46,493 nt of DNA, from the NCBI GenBank assembly GCA_024643585.1, contig JAHEMP010000001.1, forward strand, positions 1 to 46,493, read 5' to 3'. This DNA comes from Crocinitomicaceae bacterium. GTDB taxonomy: Bacteria; Bacteroidota; Bacteroidia; Flavobacteriales_D; Crocinitomicaceae. The notes under the pieces are model-generated. The model saw only the letters and a program-made list of their open reading frames with translations. It did not search any database and was not told the DNA's origin. Both the position numbers and the translations under genes were made by a program. Positions within the stretch are counted from its first letter, which is position 1. Each line of letters starts with the position of its first letter. This document shows positions 31,183 through 40,417 of this stretch, one piece after another.

Positions 31183-32307
31183 CTAAAGTGATGAGAGTAT
31201 TGCTTCAGCCACTTTACGACTGGCCCCTCCTCCACCTAATTTGGAGATTAGTTCCTTGTATTTCAACGAGATTCTATTTCTTTTGTTACCATTTGGTAAA
31301 ATTTCTTTCAGTTCCTTTAATATAAGTGTCGCATTGCACTCATTTTGAATAAGTTCCTTAACAACTTCCTCGTCCATAATCAAATTAACCAAAGAAATAA
31401 ATTTGATTTTGATCAAACGTTTTGCGATTTGATAAGAAATAGAATTCGCCTTGTAGCAAACTACTTGTGGAACCTCCAACAAAGCAGTCTCCAGCGTCGC
31501 TGTTCCAGAGGTTACCAAGGCAGAAACAGCTTGATTTAAAAGATTATATGTTTGACCAAAGACTATATTTGTGTCCTCGAATCGGTCACAAATTGGTCTA
31601 TAAAATTCTTTGTCCAAGGAAGGTGCTCCTGCAATAATAAATTGATATTCCGGGAAATTTTTACACGCATCCAACATCAACGGTAGTTTAACCTTTATTT
31701 CTTGCTTCCTACTCCCAGGCAATATGGCAATTATAGGTTTTTCTGGCAATTTGTTTTCCAAAAGAAAAGCTTCTCTTGTCAAGGCCCTACTTTTGAATTT
31801 TTCAATCTCATCCAATAGAGGATGTCCTAAATATTTGACATCGAACTTGTGCTTTTTGTAAAAATCTTTTTCAAAAGGTAAAATGACAAACATTTCATTC
31901 ACACACGCCTTTATTTTATGAACCCGATTTTCTTTCCAAGCCCAAACTTGGGGCGAAACATAATAATAGACTTTAATATTCTTTTTTTTTGCCCATTGTG
32001 CAATTCTTAAATTAAAACCAGGATAATCGATTAAAACGAGCGCATCTGGTTTAAACTTTACTATATCCTCCTTACAGAATCTAAGATTTGCCGCAATTGT
32101 TCTCAAATTGGTTATGACTTCCCAAAAACCCATAAAGGCGAGATCTTTTATATGCTTTGCGGGTTCACCGGCCAAAGCCGACATTCTATCTCCACCCCAA
32201 AATCTGACCTTCAGTTCGGGAGATTGATTAAATAATTCTTCCAACAAATTGCTTCCGTGTAAATCTCCAGAGGCTTCACCCGCTATTATGTATAACTTTT
32301 TTGACAT
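31183..32307 (-). CDS. lpxB: Lipid-A-disaccharide synthase
   Basis: This enzyme condenses lipid X with UDP-2,3-diacylglucosamine to form the lipid A disaccharide on the inner face of the cytoplasmic membrane. The 374 aa length is standard for a GT19 enzyme. Visible motifs are IAGEASGDLHGSNL (about 8), YVSPQVWAWKENRVHKIK (about 117), ILPGSRKQEI (about 196) and VTSGTATLETALLEVPQV (about 262, nucleotide-sugar binding). The start is ATG 32307, 6 bases after the upstream small membrane-protein gene. Its presence supports an LPS-bearing outer membrane. Confidence 0.95.
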   Translation of the reverse strand: MSKKLYIIAGEASGDLHGSNLLEELFNQSPELKVRFWGGDRMSALAGEPAKHIKDLAFMGFWEVITNLRTIAANLRFCKEDIVKFKPDALVLIDYPGFNLRIAQWAKKKNIKVYYYVSPQVWAWKENRVHKIKACVNEMFVILPFEKDFYKKHKFDVKYLGHPLLDEIEKFKSRALTREAFLLENKLPEKPIIAILPGSRKQEIKVKLPLMLDACKNFPEYQFIIAGAPSLDKEFYRPICDRFEDTNIVFGQTYNLLNQAVSALVTSGTATLETALLEVPQVVCYKANSISYQIAKRLIKIKFISLVNLIMDEEVVKELIQNECNATLILKELKEILPNGNKRNRISLKYKELISKLGGGGASRKVAEAILSSL

Positions 32308-32313
32308 TAATTT

Positions 32314-32619
32314 CTAAAAGAATAAAAAATAAACGACAGCGGGCAAGTAAAGAATGGTGCCGACAATAATTCCTGAAGCAAAATGGTATTTTTCTTTGTT
32401 CAAAAACAAGTAAAACATTCCCAAATTAGAGAGAATAGCCAATGTCATTAGTTTACTCATTACTCCGTTGTTGTTCATGAACTTATACCATAATTGCTGG
32501 AAATAAAAATTCTGAAAATAAGCCACGAGTGCAATTATTATGGGTAAGAAAACAATTGGCAAAAACAATCCGACAAGCAAACCTAAGGTGTGATTTTTAT
32601 TCCAATTTCGAAAATTCAT
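32314..32619 (-). CDS. Small three-TM membrane protein between surE and lpxB
   Basis: Unrecognised protein of about 101 aa with three membrane helices. The start chosen (ATG 32619) overlaps the surE stop as ATGA, the usual sign of coupled translation; an in-frame ATG at 32628 would add three residues. The position between surE and lpxB recurs in Bacteroidota, as far as I recall, and suggests an envelope role, but no function can be assigned. Confidence 0.65.
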   Translation of the reverse strand: MNFRNWNKNHTLGLLVGLFLPIVFLPIIIALVAYFQNFYFQQLWYKFMNNNGVMSKLMTLAILSNLGMFYLFLNKEKYHFASGIIVGTILYLPAVVYFLFF

Positions 32620-33380
32620 AAATTCCATTTTTTAAGTGTTTCCATTGCTGAATAAGCAGTTAAATCAAAATGAGTAGGAACAACGCTGACATAGCCATTA
32701 TCCATGGCATGCAAATCAGAGTCTTCGTCGTTCGACTGACACTCAAAATCCCCAGTTAACCAATAATATGGTCTTCCAAATTGATCGTCCCTTTTATCAA
32801 ATCTATCTTCCCAAAATGCATGAGCTTGTTTGCATATTTTTATTCCTTTTATGTTTTCAATCGATCCTTTGGGAATGTTAACATTAAGACAAACATGGTC
32901 GGGAAGTTTTTTGGACAATACTTCTTTAATTATTTTTTTGGCTACGACAATTGTGGCTGAAAAATCAGCTTCAGAATCAAAATCTTTTAAGGAAAACCCA
33001 ACAGACGGTATATTCTCCATTGCTCCTTCCACAGCAGCAGACATGGTTCCAGAGTACAGAACATTCGAGGAGGTATTTTCACCGTGATTGATGCCACTTA
33101 ACAAAATGTCAGGTTTCCTATGCATAACCTCGTAAATACCCAACTTAACGCAATCTACAGGCGTTCCTGAGCAGGAAAAGGCTTTGTGATTAGGGAAAAC
33201 AATGGAAGGATGTAAACGTAAAGGATTTGAAATAGTGATGGCATGTCCCATTGCTGATTGCGGTTTATCTGGGGCAATTATTACCACTTCGCCAAATTCT
33301 TCAGCGGCTTCAACCAAAGACCTCAAACCTTTTGAGGTAATTCCATCGTCGTTTGTTATAAAAATTAAGGGTTTGTTCAC
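32616..33380 (-). CDS. surE: 5'/3'-nucleotidase SurE
   Basis: This cytoplasmic metal-dependent phosphatase acts on nucleoside monophosphates and was first known as a stationary-phase survival protein. The 254 aa protein has the metal site FITNDDGITSKGL (about 7, the Asp-Asp pair), APDKPQSAMGHAIT (about 36), CSGTPVDCVKLG (about 70) and the SGINHGENTSSNVLYSGT block (about 95, with the metal-binding Asn). The start is GTG 33380. It is the first gene of the surE - membrane protein - lpxB - SpoIID-like run; a TACTTTCG box (one mismatch) lies 31 bases upstream at 33411-33418. Confidence 0.94.
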   Translation of the reverse strand: MNKPLIFITNDDGITSKGLRSLVEAAEEFGEVVIIAPDKPQSAMGHAITISNPLRLHPSIVFPNHKAFSCSGTPVDCVKLGIYEVMHRKPDILLSGINHGENTSSNVLYSGTMSAAVEGAMENIPSVGFSLKDFDSEADFSATIVVAKKIIKEVLSKKLPDHVCLNVNIPKGSIENIKGIKICKQAHAFWEDRFDKRDDQFGRPYYWLTGDFECQSNDEDSDLHAMDNGYVSVVPTHFDLTAYSAMETLKKWNL

Positions 33381-33505
33381 TTTTATTAATTGAGATTTTC
33401 AATTGAATAACGAAAGTAAAGATTATTCGTCACATGGTCTTTGAAATGTTGACAAATCCGTTAATAATCTATTCGTTTTTTCCTGACATTCCCCTAAAAA
33501 GGTCG

Positions 33506-33513
33506 TATTTTTG
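33506..33513 (+). promoter_or_regulatory. Bacteroidota -7 box for the DinB-like/NlpC pair
   Basis: TATTTTTG matches TAnnTTTG exactly. It ends 17 bases before the ATG at 33531 and so argues against the in-frame GTG at 33516 as start codon. Confidence 0.5.
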
Positions 33514-33530
33514 AAGTGAACAAAACGCAT

Positions 33531-34109
33531 ATGACTGGCGAAGAAATAATAAACGATTTAATAAATTTGACCTCGGAAAATGTTTCGGTGGTTGAAAAGA
33601 AATTAAAACACCTATCTGACGAGCAGTTGAATTGGAAATCAGCCCCTGACAGTTGGTCCTTAAATGAAATTTTTGCTCACCTTAATGAATATGCTAAATT
33701 CTACCATTCTGCGTTTTCATCAAAAATATCAAGAACAAAGTTCAGAAAACCTACGGAAAATTTCGTCTCCTCTCCTCTCGGTAGGGCTGCTTGGCGGAGT
33801 ATGAAACTCGGAAACGCCAAGAACATCAAACGCAAATTCAGGGCAATAAGCACTTACAATCCTTCTGTAAACACAAATTTGGTAAAAGGAAGAGATTGGC
33901 TTTCGTTCATTGACGCTCAAAAGGAATTAATCAAAATTCTAGAATCGGCAAAAAGTATTAATATTCGTAAGGCAAAAGCTCCAATTTCGTTGTCCAAAAT
34001 CATCAAGTTTAGAATGGGTGATGCGTTTTATTTTGTTATATACCATAACGAGCGACATATTCAACAGGCTTTGAATGTCTTAAATCACCCAAAATTTCCA
34101 AAAAAATAA
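33531..34109 (+). CDS. DinB-like (DinB_2/YfiT-type) putative metal-dependent protein
   Basis: This 192 aa four-helix-bundle protein is related to the DinB/YfiT-like superfamily. The three His residues expected to bind a metal can be seen: the first in WSLNEIFAHLNEYAKFYH (about residue 50), and a pair in YHNERHIQQALNVL near the C-terminus. Members include thiol transferases and enzymes of unknown substrate. The ATG at 33531 is preferred to the GTG at 33516 because of the promoter box at 33506. The stop overlaps the NlpC/P60 gene by one base (TAATG). Confidence 0.75.
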   Translation: MTGEEIINDLINLTSENVSVVEKKLKHLSDEQLNWKSAPDSWSLNEIFAHLNEYAKFYHSAFSSKISRTKFRKPTENFVSSPLGRAAWRSMKLGNAKNIKRKFRAISTYNPSVNTNLVKGRDWLSFIDAQKELIKILESAKSINIRKAKAPISLSKIIKFRMGDAFYFVIYHNERHIQQALNVLNHPKFPKK

Positions 34110-34861
34110 TGTCTGACCAATTTGCTTTTTGTTCCGTTAGCATTTCTCCACTGAGAGCGAATGCTTCAGATAGCAGTGAAATGGTCAGTCAATTGCTCTT
34201 TGGTGAATTACTAACCGTGCTAGAAGTTGACAAACAATGGCGCAAAGTTCGATCAGAAATCGATCAATATATTGGATGGTTAGATGAAAAATGTATTCAT
34301 TTCATTTCAGACAACGAAAAAAACAAGTGGGAAAAGGAGCGAATGCCTCTGTTCAATTCTACGGCTTATTTGAACTCGGTAGAAGGACAAATTCTTTTGA
34401 CTAAAGGAGCATACATTGGTTCAGATGCAACATTTTCAATCGGAAAATTGGACTACCAACTGAACTCGTTAAAAATAGAACCTTCCACAGAAATTTCTGA
34501 AATTGCCAATTCCTATTTAAATTCTCCCTATTTATGGGGAGGTAAAACACTATTTGGCATAGACTGTTCGGGCTTTACTCAAATGGTATTTCGCTTTTTG
34601 GGTGTCTATATAAAAAGAGACGCTTCGCAACAGGTAAATCATGGAGAATCCGTTCCTATTAAAGATCGAAAAGAGGGAGATTTGGCTTTTTTCATTAATG
34701 ATAAAGGCAAAATACATCATGTCGGCATAGTGTTGAATGATAACAAAATAATTCATGCTCATGGCTGGTTGCGCATTGATGATTTAACGGATGAAGGAAT
34801 TATAAGTAGAAACGGCGTTGGTTTCAGTCACAAATTGAATGACATAAAAAGACTATATTGA
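34109..34861 (+). CDS. NlpC/P60-family cysteine peptidase with SH3-like domain
   Basis: This 250 aa protein is probably a gamma-D-glutamyl-diamino acid peptidase of the YkfC type, cleaving cell-wall peptides. An N-terminal SH3b-like region (about 8-60) is followed by the NlpC/P60 domain (about 125-250). The catalytic Cys153 is in GIDCSGFTQMVFRF, His204 in IHHVGIVL and the third position His in IIHAHGW. The family usually acts on exported murein peptides, but no signal peptide is seen here, so cytoplasmic peptide recycling is possible; this agrees with murQ elsewhere in the window. Translated with the DinB-like gene (1-base overlap). Confidence 0.88.
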   Translation: MSDQFAFCSVSISPLRANASDSSEMVSQLLFGELLTVLEVDKQWRKVRSEIDQYIGWLDEKCIHFISDNEKNKWEKERMPLFNSTAYLNSVEGQILLTKGAYIGSDATFSIGKLDYQLNSLKIEPSTEISEIANSYLNSPYLWGGKTLFGIDCSGFTQMVFRFLGVYIKRDASQQVNHGESVPIKDRKEGDLAFFINDKGKIHHVGIVLNDNKIIHAHGWLRIDDLTDEGIISRNGVGFSHKLNDIKRLY

Positions 34862-34894
34862 TAGCTAGAAATGGGCTATAAAGCTTAAAGAAAT

Positions 34895-34902
34895 TATATT
34901 TG
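34895..34902 (+). promoter_or_regulatory. Bacteroidota -7 box for the epimerase-glyA unit
   Basis: TATATTTG matches TAnnTTTG exactly, 13 bases before the ATG at 34916. Confidence 0.5.
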
Positions 34903-34915
34903 TAAAAAAGGAATT

Positions 34916-35848
34916 ATGAAAATACTCATAACAGGGGGAGCTGGATTCATTGGGAGTCATTTGACAGATCGATTGGTTCAGGATGGGCATGAGGTCATTG
35001 TTCTTGATTCCCTTTTGAGGGGTAATAAACTTGCAAAAAATACTTTTGATAAAATTGAATTTATCAAAGGTGATGTTAGAGATTTAGATCTTGTTGTAAA
35101 GGCAACGAAGAATTGTGATATAATAATCCATATGGCAGCTGTATTGGGTGTGGATATTGTGGCCGACAATCCTGTGGAAACTATGGATGTTGAAATAATT
35201 GGTACGCGAAACATTGTTACAGCGGCAGAAATGAACAATGTGAAAAAAGTCATGTATGCTAGCACTTCGGGAATTTATGGTCATTCAAGCTTTGAAAAGT
35301 CTTTGTCCGAGGAGGTTTTAGTGGATCCTAGAACAAGTTATGCTATGGCGAAGCGTTATAATGAAATTTATTTGGCATCGCACCATCAAGAAAAAGGGTT
35401 AAACACTACTTCCCTTCGCTTTTTCAATGTTTATGGAACTCGTCAAGACAATAGAATGGTTGTTCCTATTTTCTTTGAACAAGCATTAGGAAATGCGCCT
35501 ATTTCTGTTTTTGGAACGGGTGAACAAACCAGAGATTTTACTTACATTGATGATACGATTGAAGCCGTTGTTCGTTGTATGAAATTGGACGGATGTAACA
35601 TAATAAACATTGCCAACGAGGAAGAATACAACATTAAGCATGTTGCTGAAATGATAAAACAAATTACAAAATCTAAGTCTGAAATAACATTTATTGAGGC
35701 TCCGAAAAAGCGTTATGATTATGAGGTGGGCAGACGAATTGGAAGTTCAAGTAAACTTGAAAAACTGACTGGTTACAAACCCACTACTAAATTGATTGAC
35801 GGATTGAACAGTATATTAGAAATTCAATACAATTACAAAAACATATAG
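34916..35848 (+). CDS. NAD-dependent sugar-nucleotide epimerase/dehydratase
   Basis: This 310 aa extended short-chain dehydrogenase has the NAD-binding TGGAGFIGSHL at residue 6, the SSS-like active site STSGIYG (about 116), and the catalytic SYAMAKRYNE (Tyr and Lys, about 141). The closest class is the UDP-glucose 4-epimerase/UDP-N-acetylglucosamine epimerase/GDP-sugar epimerase group; FFNVYGTRQD and GTGEQTRDFTYIDD are typical of that group. The exact sugar cannot be told. It probably supplies sugar for surface polysaccharide. glyA follows after 11 bases. Confidence 0.85.
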   Translation: MKILITGGAGFIGSHLTDRLVQDGHEVIVLDSLLRGNKLAKNTFDKIEFIKGDVRDLDLVVKATKNCDIIIHMAAVLGVDIVADNPVETMDVEIIGTRNIVTAAEMNNVKKVMYASTSGIYGHSSFEKSLSEEVLVDPRTSYAMAKRYNEIYLASHHQEKGLNTTSLRFFNVYGTRQDNRMVVPIFFEQALGNAPISVFGTGEQTRDFTYIDDTIEAVVRCMKLDGCNIINIANEEEYNIKHVAEMIKQITKSKSEITFIEAPKKRYDYEVGRRIGSSSKLEKLTGYKPTTKLIDGLNSILEIQYNYKNI

Positions 35849-35859
35849 CATTGACAATT

Positions 35860-37134
35860 ATGAACAGAGATAAAGAAATTTTTGAGTTAATTCAAGAAGA
35901 AAAACATAGACAGTTAAATGGCATTGAGTTAATTGCTTCTGAAAATTTTGTGAGCGAACAAGTGATGGAAGCTATGGGGAGCGTATTGACAAATAAATAT
36001 GCAGAAGGTCTTCCTGGTAAAAGATATTACGGTGGTTGCGAAGTAGTTGATAAAGTTGAACAATTAGCTATAGATCGTCTTTGTAAACTTTTTGATGCAA
36101 CTTGGGCAAATGTTCAACCTCATTCTGGGGCACAAGCAAATGCTGCAGTATTTCTTGCCTGCTTAAACCCTGGTGACAAAATACTAGGCTTTGACCTTTC
36201 CCATGGTGGACATTTGACCCATGGATCAACCGTGAATTTCTCAGGAAAACTATATGAACCTCATTTTTATGGTGTTAGCAAGGAAACTGGATATGTTGAC
36301 TATGACCAAATGGAGAGTCAGGCTAAATTGGTGAAGCCGAAAATGATTATCTGTGGCGCATCGGCCTATAGTCGAGATTGGGATTATGAGAGAATTCGAA
36401 AGATTGCAGATTCAGTTGGAGCCCTAGTTTTAGCGGACATTTCACATCCGGCTGGTTTAATCGCAGCAGGAATACTAAAGGATCCCCTCGAACATTGTCA
36501 TATTGTTACTTCCACTACACACAAAACGTTACGTGGACCTAGAGGAGGAATTATTATGATGCGTCATAATTTCGAAAATCCGTTTGGATTAAAATGGAAC
36601 AATGGAAACTTGAAATCAATGGGAGCGCTTTTGGATGCCGCGGTATTTCCTGGAACGCAAGGAGGTCCACTAGAACATGTTATCGCCGCTAAGGCTGTAG
36701 CTTTTGGTGAAGCACTTTCATCAGAATACAAAGACTACATGAAACGAGTAGTTAAAAATGCAGCTGTAATGGCTGACGAATTCGTTAAACGAGGTTATGG
36801 AGTTGTTTCCAAAGGGACAGACAATCATTCCATGTTAATTGACTTACGTTCAAAAAATGTAACAGGAAAAGATGCTGAAAATAGATTGGTATTAGCCGAT
36901 ATTACCGTGAATAAAAACATGGTTCCTTTTGATACAGAGTCACCATTTGTAACATCGGGTATTCGAGTTGGAACTCCAGCTTTAACAACAAGGGGTGTCG
37001 AATCGAATGAAATTCCAAAAATAGTGGAGTTAATTGATCGAGTGTTATCTGATATTAATAACGATTCTGTTATTGCTGAAGTGAAAAAAGAAGTAAACCA
37101 GTTAATGTCTGGCCGACCTTTGTTTAAAGGTTAA
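35860..37134 (+). CDS. glyA: Serine hydroxymethyltransferase
   Basis: This PLP enzyme interconverts serine and glycine while charging tetrahydrofolate, feeding one-carbon metabolism. At 424 aa the length is standard. The PLP-binding block is TSTTHKTLRGPRGG (about 216, with the Schiff-base Lys in THK). Other marks are LIASENF (about 25), YAEGLPGKRYYGG (about 47) and FPGTQGGPLEHVIAAKA (about 259). The ATG at 35860 (MNRDKEIFELIQ) is chosen over TTG 35851, three codons upstream. It lies 11 bases downstream of the epimerase gene, which has no obvious metabolic link. Confidence 0.95.
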   Translation: MNRDKEIFELIQEEKHRQLNGIELIASENFVSEQVMEAMGSVLTNKYAEGLPGKRYYGGCEVVDKVEQLAIDRLCKLFDATWANVQPHSGAQANAAVFLACLNPGDKILGFDLSHGGHLTHGSTVNFSGKLYEPHFYGVSKETGYVDYDQMESQAKLVKPKMIICGASAYSRDWDYERIRKIADSVGALVLADISHPAGLIAAGILKDPLEHCHIVTSTTHKTLRGPRGGIIMMRHNFENPFGLKWNNGNLKSMGALLDAAVFPGTQGGPLEHVIAAKAVAFGEALSSEYKDYMKRVVKNAAVMADEFVKRGYGVVSKGTDNHSMLIDLRSKNVTGKDAENRLVLADITVNKNMVPFDTESPFVTSGIRVGTPALTTRGVESNEIPKIVELIDRVLSDINNDSVIAEVKKEVNQLMSGRPLFKG

Positions 37135-37159
37135 AATAACGGCAAAGACTTTATACCGC

Positions 37160-37234
37160 TCACCTTCGAATACCCCGTTCCCTCTAAGAAATTATAATTT
37201 CTACAAACCAAAGAGAGGTCAAAATAGAAGGTGG
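37160..37234 (+). other. Nested inverted repeats downstream of glyA (possible structured RNA)
   Basis: Three inverted repeats are nested: CACCTTC (37161-37167) with GAAGGTG (37227-37233), CCTCT (37181-37185) with AGAGG (37214-37218), and AGAAAT-TATA-ATTTCT (37187-37202). No T-run follows, so it is not a standard terminator. The 159-base gap between glyA and the SpoIIE gene also holds an AT-only hairpin near 37275, but no coding frame. Confidence 0.35.
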
Positions 37235-37293
37235 ATAGATATTGTTTGGATAATCTCTGGATAATTGAGAAGTGAAATTTTTATTTAAAAATT

Positions 37294-40200
37294 TTATACT
37301 CTCATTCCAATGACCAAGATATCATCTGTTTGTTCAAAGTCGCCCTTCCAATCGTTCAAGAATTGTTCAATGATTTTTCCTTGGGCATTCATAGGAAGGT
37401 GGTTGTTTTCCTCAATCACTTGTAGGAATCGTTTTGTCATCAATTTTTTATTCAGTTCTGAACCAAATTGATCAACATACCCGTCTGAGAAAATATAGAT
37501 AGTATCCCCTTTCTGCAATTGTCTTTCTTCCAAATCAAATTCTTTTGGGGCTGCAAATTGACCATTCATACCGCCTCCTATAGTCGATTTGGAGGATCTA
37601 ATCTTCTCGAAAACTCCATTTCTGAATATCCAAATTGGACGAAGCGCTGATGCCATTTTTAGAATTAAGGTATCTAAATGAATTTCGCAAATCGCCATGT
37701 CCATACCATCTTTACCGTCGTCAGGCCCATTGAATTGGTGCAAAGTCTTATTAATTTCGTTATCCAATGTAGTCAGTACTTTTGACGGACAACTAATACC
37801 TTTTCTATCGACAATTTCTTTTAAAGTTACGAAACCAATCAAACTAATAAAAGCCCCAGGCACACCATGACCAGTGGCATCGGCAACCGAAACGATTACT
37901 CGGTTATCAAATTTTTCAAAGTAATAGAAATCTCCACTTACCTTGTCTTTGGGCTGCATGAAGATGAACGAATCAGGCATGATTTCACGTAAACTTTCCT
38001 GGTCTGGTAAAAGAGATTTTTGAATCCTCACTCCATAGTTAATACTGTCTTGCGTTTCCGTAAACTGAGCTTTTATTTGATTCTTTTGTCTTTCAATTTC
38101 TTTTGTCCGTATGGCCAACTTGACTTCAAGATCATCCTTTTGTCGCTTCAAAGACTGTGTTCTATAACTTACGACTAGCGCAACAAACCCCACGATAATG
38201 GCAAACATTAACAATAAGAACCACCAATCTTTCCACAAAGGTCTTTTGACGGTAATTTCAGCAATTTGATACGTTTTCGTCCACTCTCCTTTACCAATTC
38301 TAGAGCGAACTTCAAGAATATAGTCATTGTCAGGTAACTGTGTATATTCTGCGAAATTTTCCAATGTAGGTTCAGACCATTTATTGTCCAAGTTTTTAAG
38401 CCTATACTGATAAAAAACTTCTCCAGGGTTGGACAAAGAAATGGCTCTGAAATTAACTCTTACTTTGTTTTTGAAAGAAGGTAAATAAACCTTTCCGGCC
38501 TGTTTAACAATTCTATCATTAGAATAAATTGATATAACAACTGGACTGTATTGTTCCGTATTGAATTTGTCGTGAAAAATTGAAAATTGAAGTACACCAT
38601 TACTCGTTCCAAACCAAAGATTTTGATAATCATCTGAATTAACTGCATTTAAGTAGAAATCCATCTGAATTTTGTTTCTTTTGTCATATCGCTGGACAAC
38701 CTTTTCATTCATATTAATTCTAGAAAGCCCGCCGCTATGCCCACACCATATCGTATTCTTTTTATCCAAAGACAACTGATAAATGAAATTTGAATAAAGA
38801 CCATTATCCGTGTCAATTTGAGTTAAATTATTTTTGTTTAAATGCAACAAGCCCTGACCATTCGTAGCCATCCAAATACCTCCTCTCCTATCCTCGATAA
38901 AAGCCATTATTTCAAGCATTCCAAATGAATCATTCTTCTTGAATTCTTTTATCTGATCGTTTAACAAATAAAATATGCCCGAAGAAACAGTCGCAATAAG
39001 CAGTTTTCCATCCGACTTTAAGAAAGTAGAATTGATCGTATTGTGGGGCAAACCATTTGCGGTCGTGAAGGACCTAAATTTACCCGTACTCAGTTCAACT
39101 TGATATAAACCATTGAGGGTACTGACATAGATTTTATCATTCACAATATTCAAATGTCGAATAGATTTGGACAGATTGTCTTGTGATAAAACAAGTCGAG
39201 ACAATTTTTTATCACCCTTACGGGCGTAAAATATTCCGTTTGATTTTGTTCCTATGTAAATGGTTTTATTTTCCCTGTCGTATTCAATTGCTTTTATTCT
39301 GTCGCGAGGTAATTGACTGTTCAATTCCCATGGATAAATAGTATCGTTCTCATTATCAATCACGACAATTCCATTTTCCATTCCACAATACTGTTTCAAT
39401 GGTCCGGCAATACTATAGACATACGTTCCTAAACCGAATTTTTCTAAATCATATTGAACCAAAAAATTACTGTTTAACTTTATTAAGCCTTGTCCGTAAC
39501 TTCCAAGCCACATATTAGACTCCCTGTCAATGAAAATATCAGTAATGTATTCACTTGGAAGTCCTTTGTTCCTATCCAATTGTGACCTTTTGTAATATTT
39601 CCCAGTTTCCGTATTTCTCTTTATTTCAAATACGCCAATTTGATAGGCTGAAATCCAAATTGAACTCAATCGATCGTAACAAATGGATTTAACATTTGCA
39701 TCGTCTAACTCTGGACCTAGGTTTATTTTTTTTAATCCATCTTTGTTATTGTAAATGTAAAGGCCACTATTTCCTGTGCCGAGAAATAAATTATCATTTC
39801 CGATACACATGCTTTCAATGGAATCATCATTAACATTTAAAGATCGAATAGTCTTTATTTTTCCTTTGGCTATTTCAAAAAGTTGTATGCCAGATTCATG
39901 AGCGGCAACAAAATTATTCTTATACACCATTAATTTTGTGTAGAGATGACCTTCTTCCAATTTATAATGAACAGGCGGCTTGTCATTGGAAATTTCTAAT
40001 ATTTCCCCATTTTGATAAAAAGCATAAACAATGTCAGATACTTCTATTAAAGTTATTACTGGTGTATTGTTTTCTGGAAATTGAATTCGATTTTTTAATT
40101 TACCATTCGCATAGCGAAAAATACCTCCACTATTTGAGCCCAAATAAATCGATTCATCTTTTGCAATTAAAATTGATTTGAAAAATGGCTCCTTTATTTC

Positions 40201-40413
40201 GTTTTTTCTATCAATTCGTTGAAATGAAATTCCATCAAACTTATACGCGCCTTCACTTGAAGTAAAGCACAAATAACCTTCTCCATTTTGGTTTATCGAG
40301 TAAATGTATGGGTGTTGAATACCATTGGATTCATTAAAAACAGAAAACGAAAATTCTTGGCTAAATGAAAACGTAGCTATAAGGAGAGATATGGAAAAGA
40401 GAAGACGATTCAT
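37294..40413 (-). CDS. Beta-propeller sensor with C-terminal SpoIIE-type PP2C phosphatase
   Basis: The 1039 aa protein has an N-terminal signal sequence (about 1-18) and a long periplasmic region of two-component-regulator-propeller (reg_prop) repeats (about 20-640; for example RESNMWLGSYGQGLIKL and IWMATNGQGLLHLN). A Y_Y_Y domain (about 650-735) and one membrane helix (about 740-762) follow, then a short coiled coil and a SpoIIE/RsbU-type Ser phosphatase domain (about 810-1039). Phosphatase motifs are VSGDFYYFEKFDNRVIVSVA, DATGHGVPGAFISLIG (metal-binding Asp) and FSDGYVDQFG. It replaces the usual histidine-kinase output of hybrid propeller sensors. It would dephosphorylate an anti-sigma antagonist or other Ser-phosphoprotein; none is encoded nearby. 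Cotranscribed after the 40418 gene (4-base gap). Confidence 0.88.
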   Translation of the reverse strand: MNRLLFSISLLIATFSFSQEFSFSVFNESNGIQHPYIYSINQNGEGYLCFTSSEGAYKFDGISFQRIDRKNEIKEPFFKSILIAKDESIYLGSNSGGIFRYANGKLKNRIQFPENNTPVITLIEVSDIVYAFYQNGEILEISNDKPPVHYKLEEGHLYTKLMVYKNNFVAAHESGIQLFEIAKGKIKTIRSLNVNDDSIESMCIGNDNLFLGTGNSGLYIYNNKDGLKKINLGPELDDANVKSICYDRLSSIWISAYQIGVFEIKRNTETGKYYKRSQLDRNKGLPSEYITDIFIDRESNMWLGSYGQGLIKLNSNFLVQYDLEKFGLGTYVYSIAGPLKQYCGMENGIVVIDNENDTIYPWELNSQLPRDRIKAIEYDRENKTIYIGTKSNGIFYARKGDKKLSRLVLSQDNLSKSIRHLNIVNDKIYVSTLNGLYQVELSTGKFRSFTTANGLPHNTINSTFLKSDGKLLIATVSSGIFYLLNDQIKEFKKNDSFGMLEIMAFIEDRRGGIWMATNGQGLLHLNKNNLTQIDTDNGLYSNFIYQLSLDKKNTIWCGHSGGLSRINMNEKVVQRYDKRNKIQMDFYLNAVNSDDYQNLWFGTSNGVLQFSIFHDKFNTEQYSPVVISIYSNDRIVKQAGKVYLPSFKNKVRVNFRAISLSNPGEVFYQYRLKNLDNKWSEPTLENFAEYTQLPDNDYILEVRSRIGKGEWTKTYQIAEITVKRPLWKDWWFLLLMFAIIVGFVALVVSYRTQSLKRQKDDLEVKLAIRTKEIERQKNQIKAQFTETQDSINYGVRIQKSLLPDQESLREIMPDSFIFMQPKDKVSGDFYYFEKFDNRVIVSVADATGHGVPGAFISLIGFVTLKEIVDRKGISCPSKVLTTLDNEINKTLHQFNGPDDGKDGMDMAICEIHLDTLILKMASALRPIWIFRNGVFEKIRSSKSTIGGGMNGQFAAPKEFDLEERQLQKGDTIYIFSDGYVDQFGSELNKKLMTKRFLQVIEENNHLPMNAQGKIIEQFLNDWKGDFEQTDDILVIGMRV

Positions 40414-40417
40414 AAAC

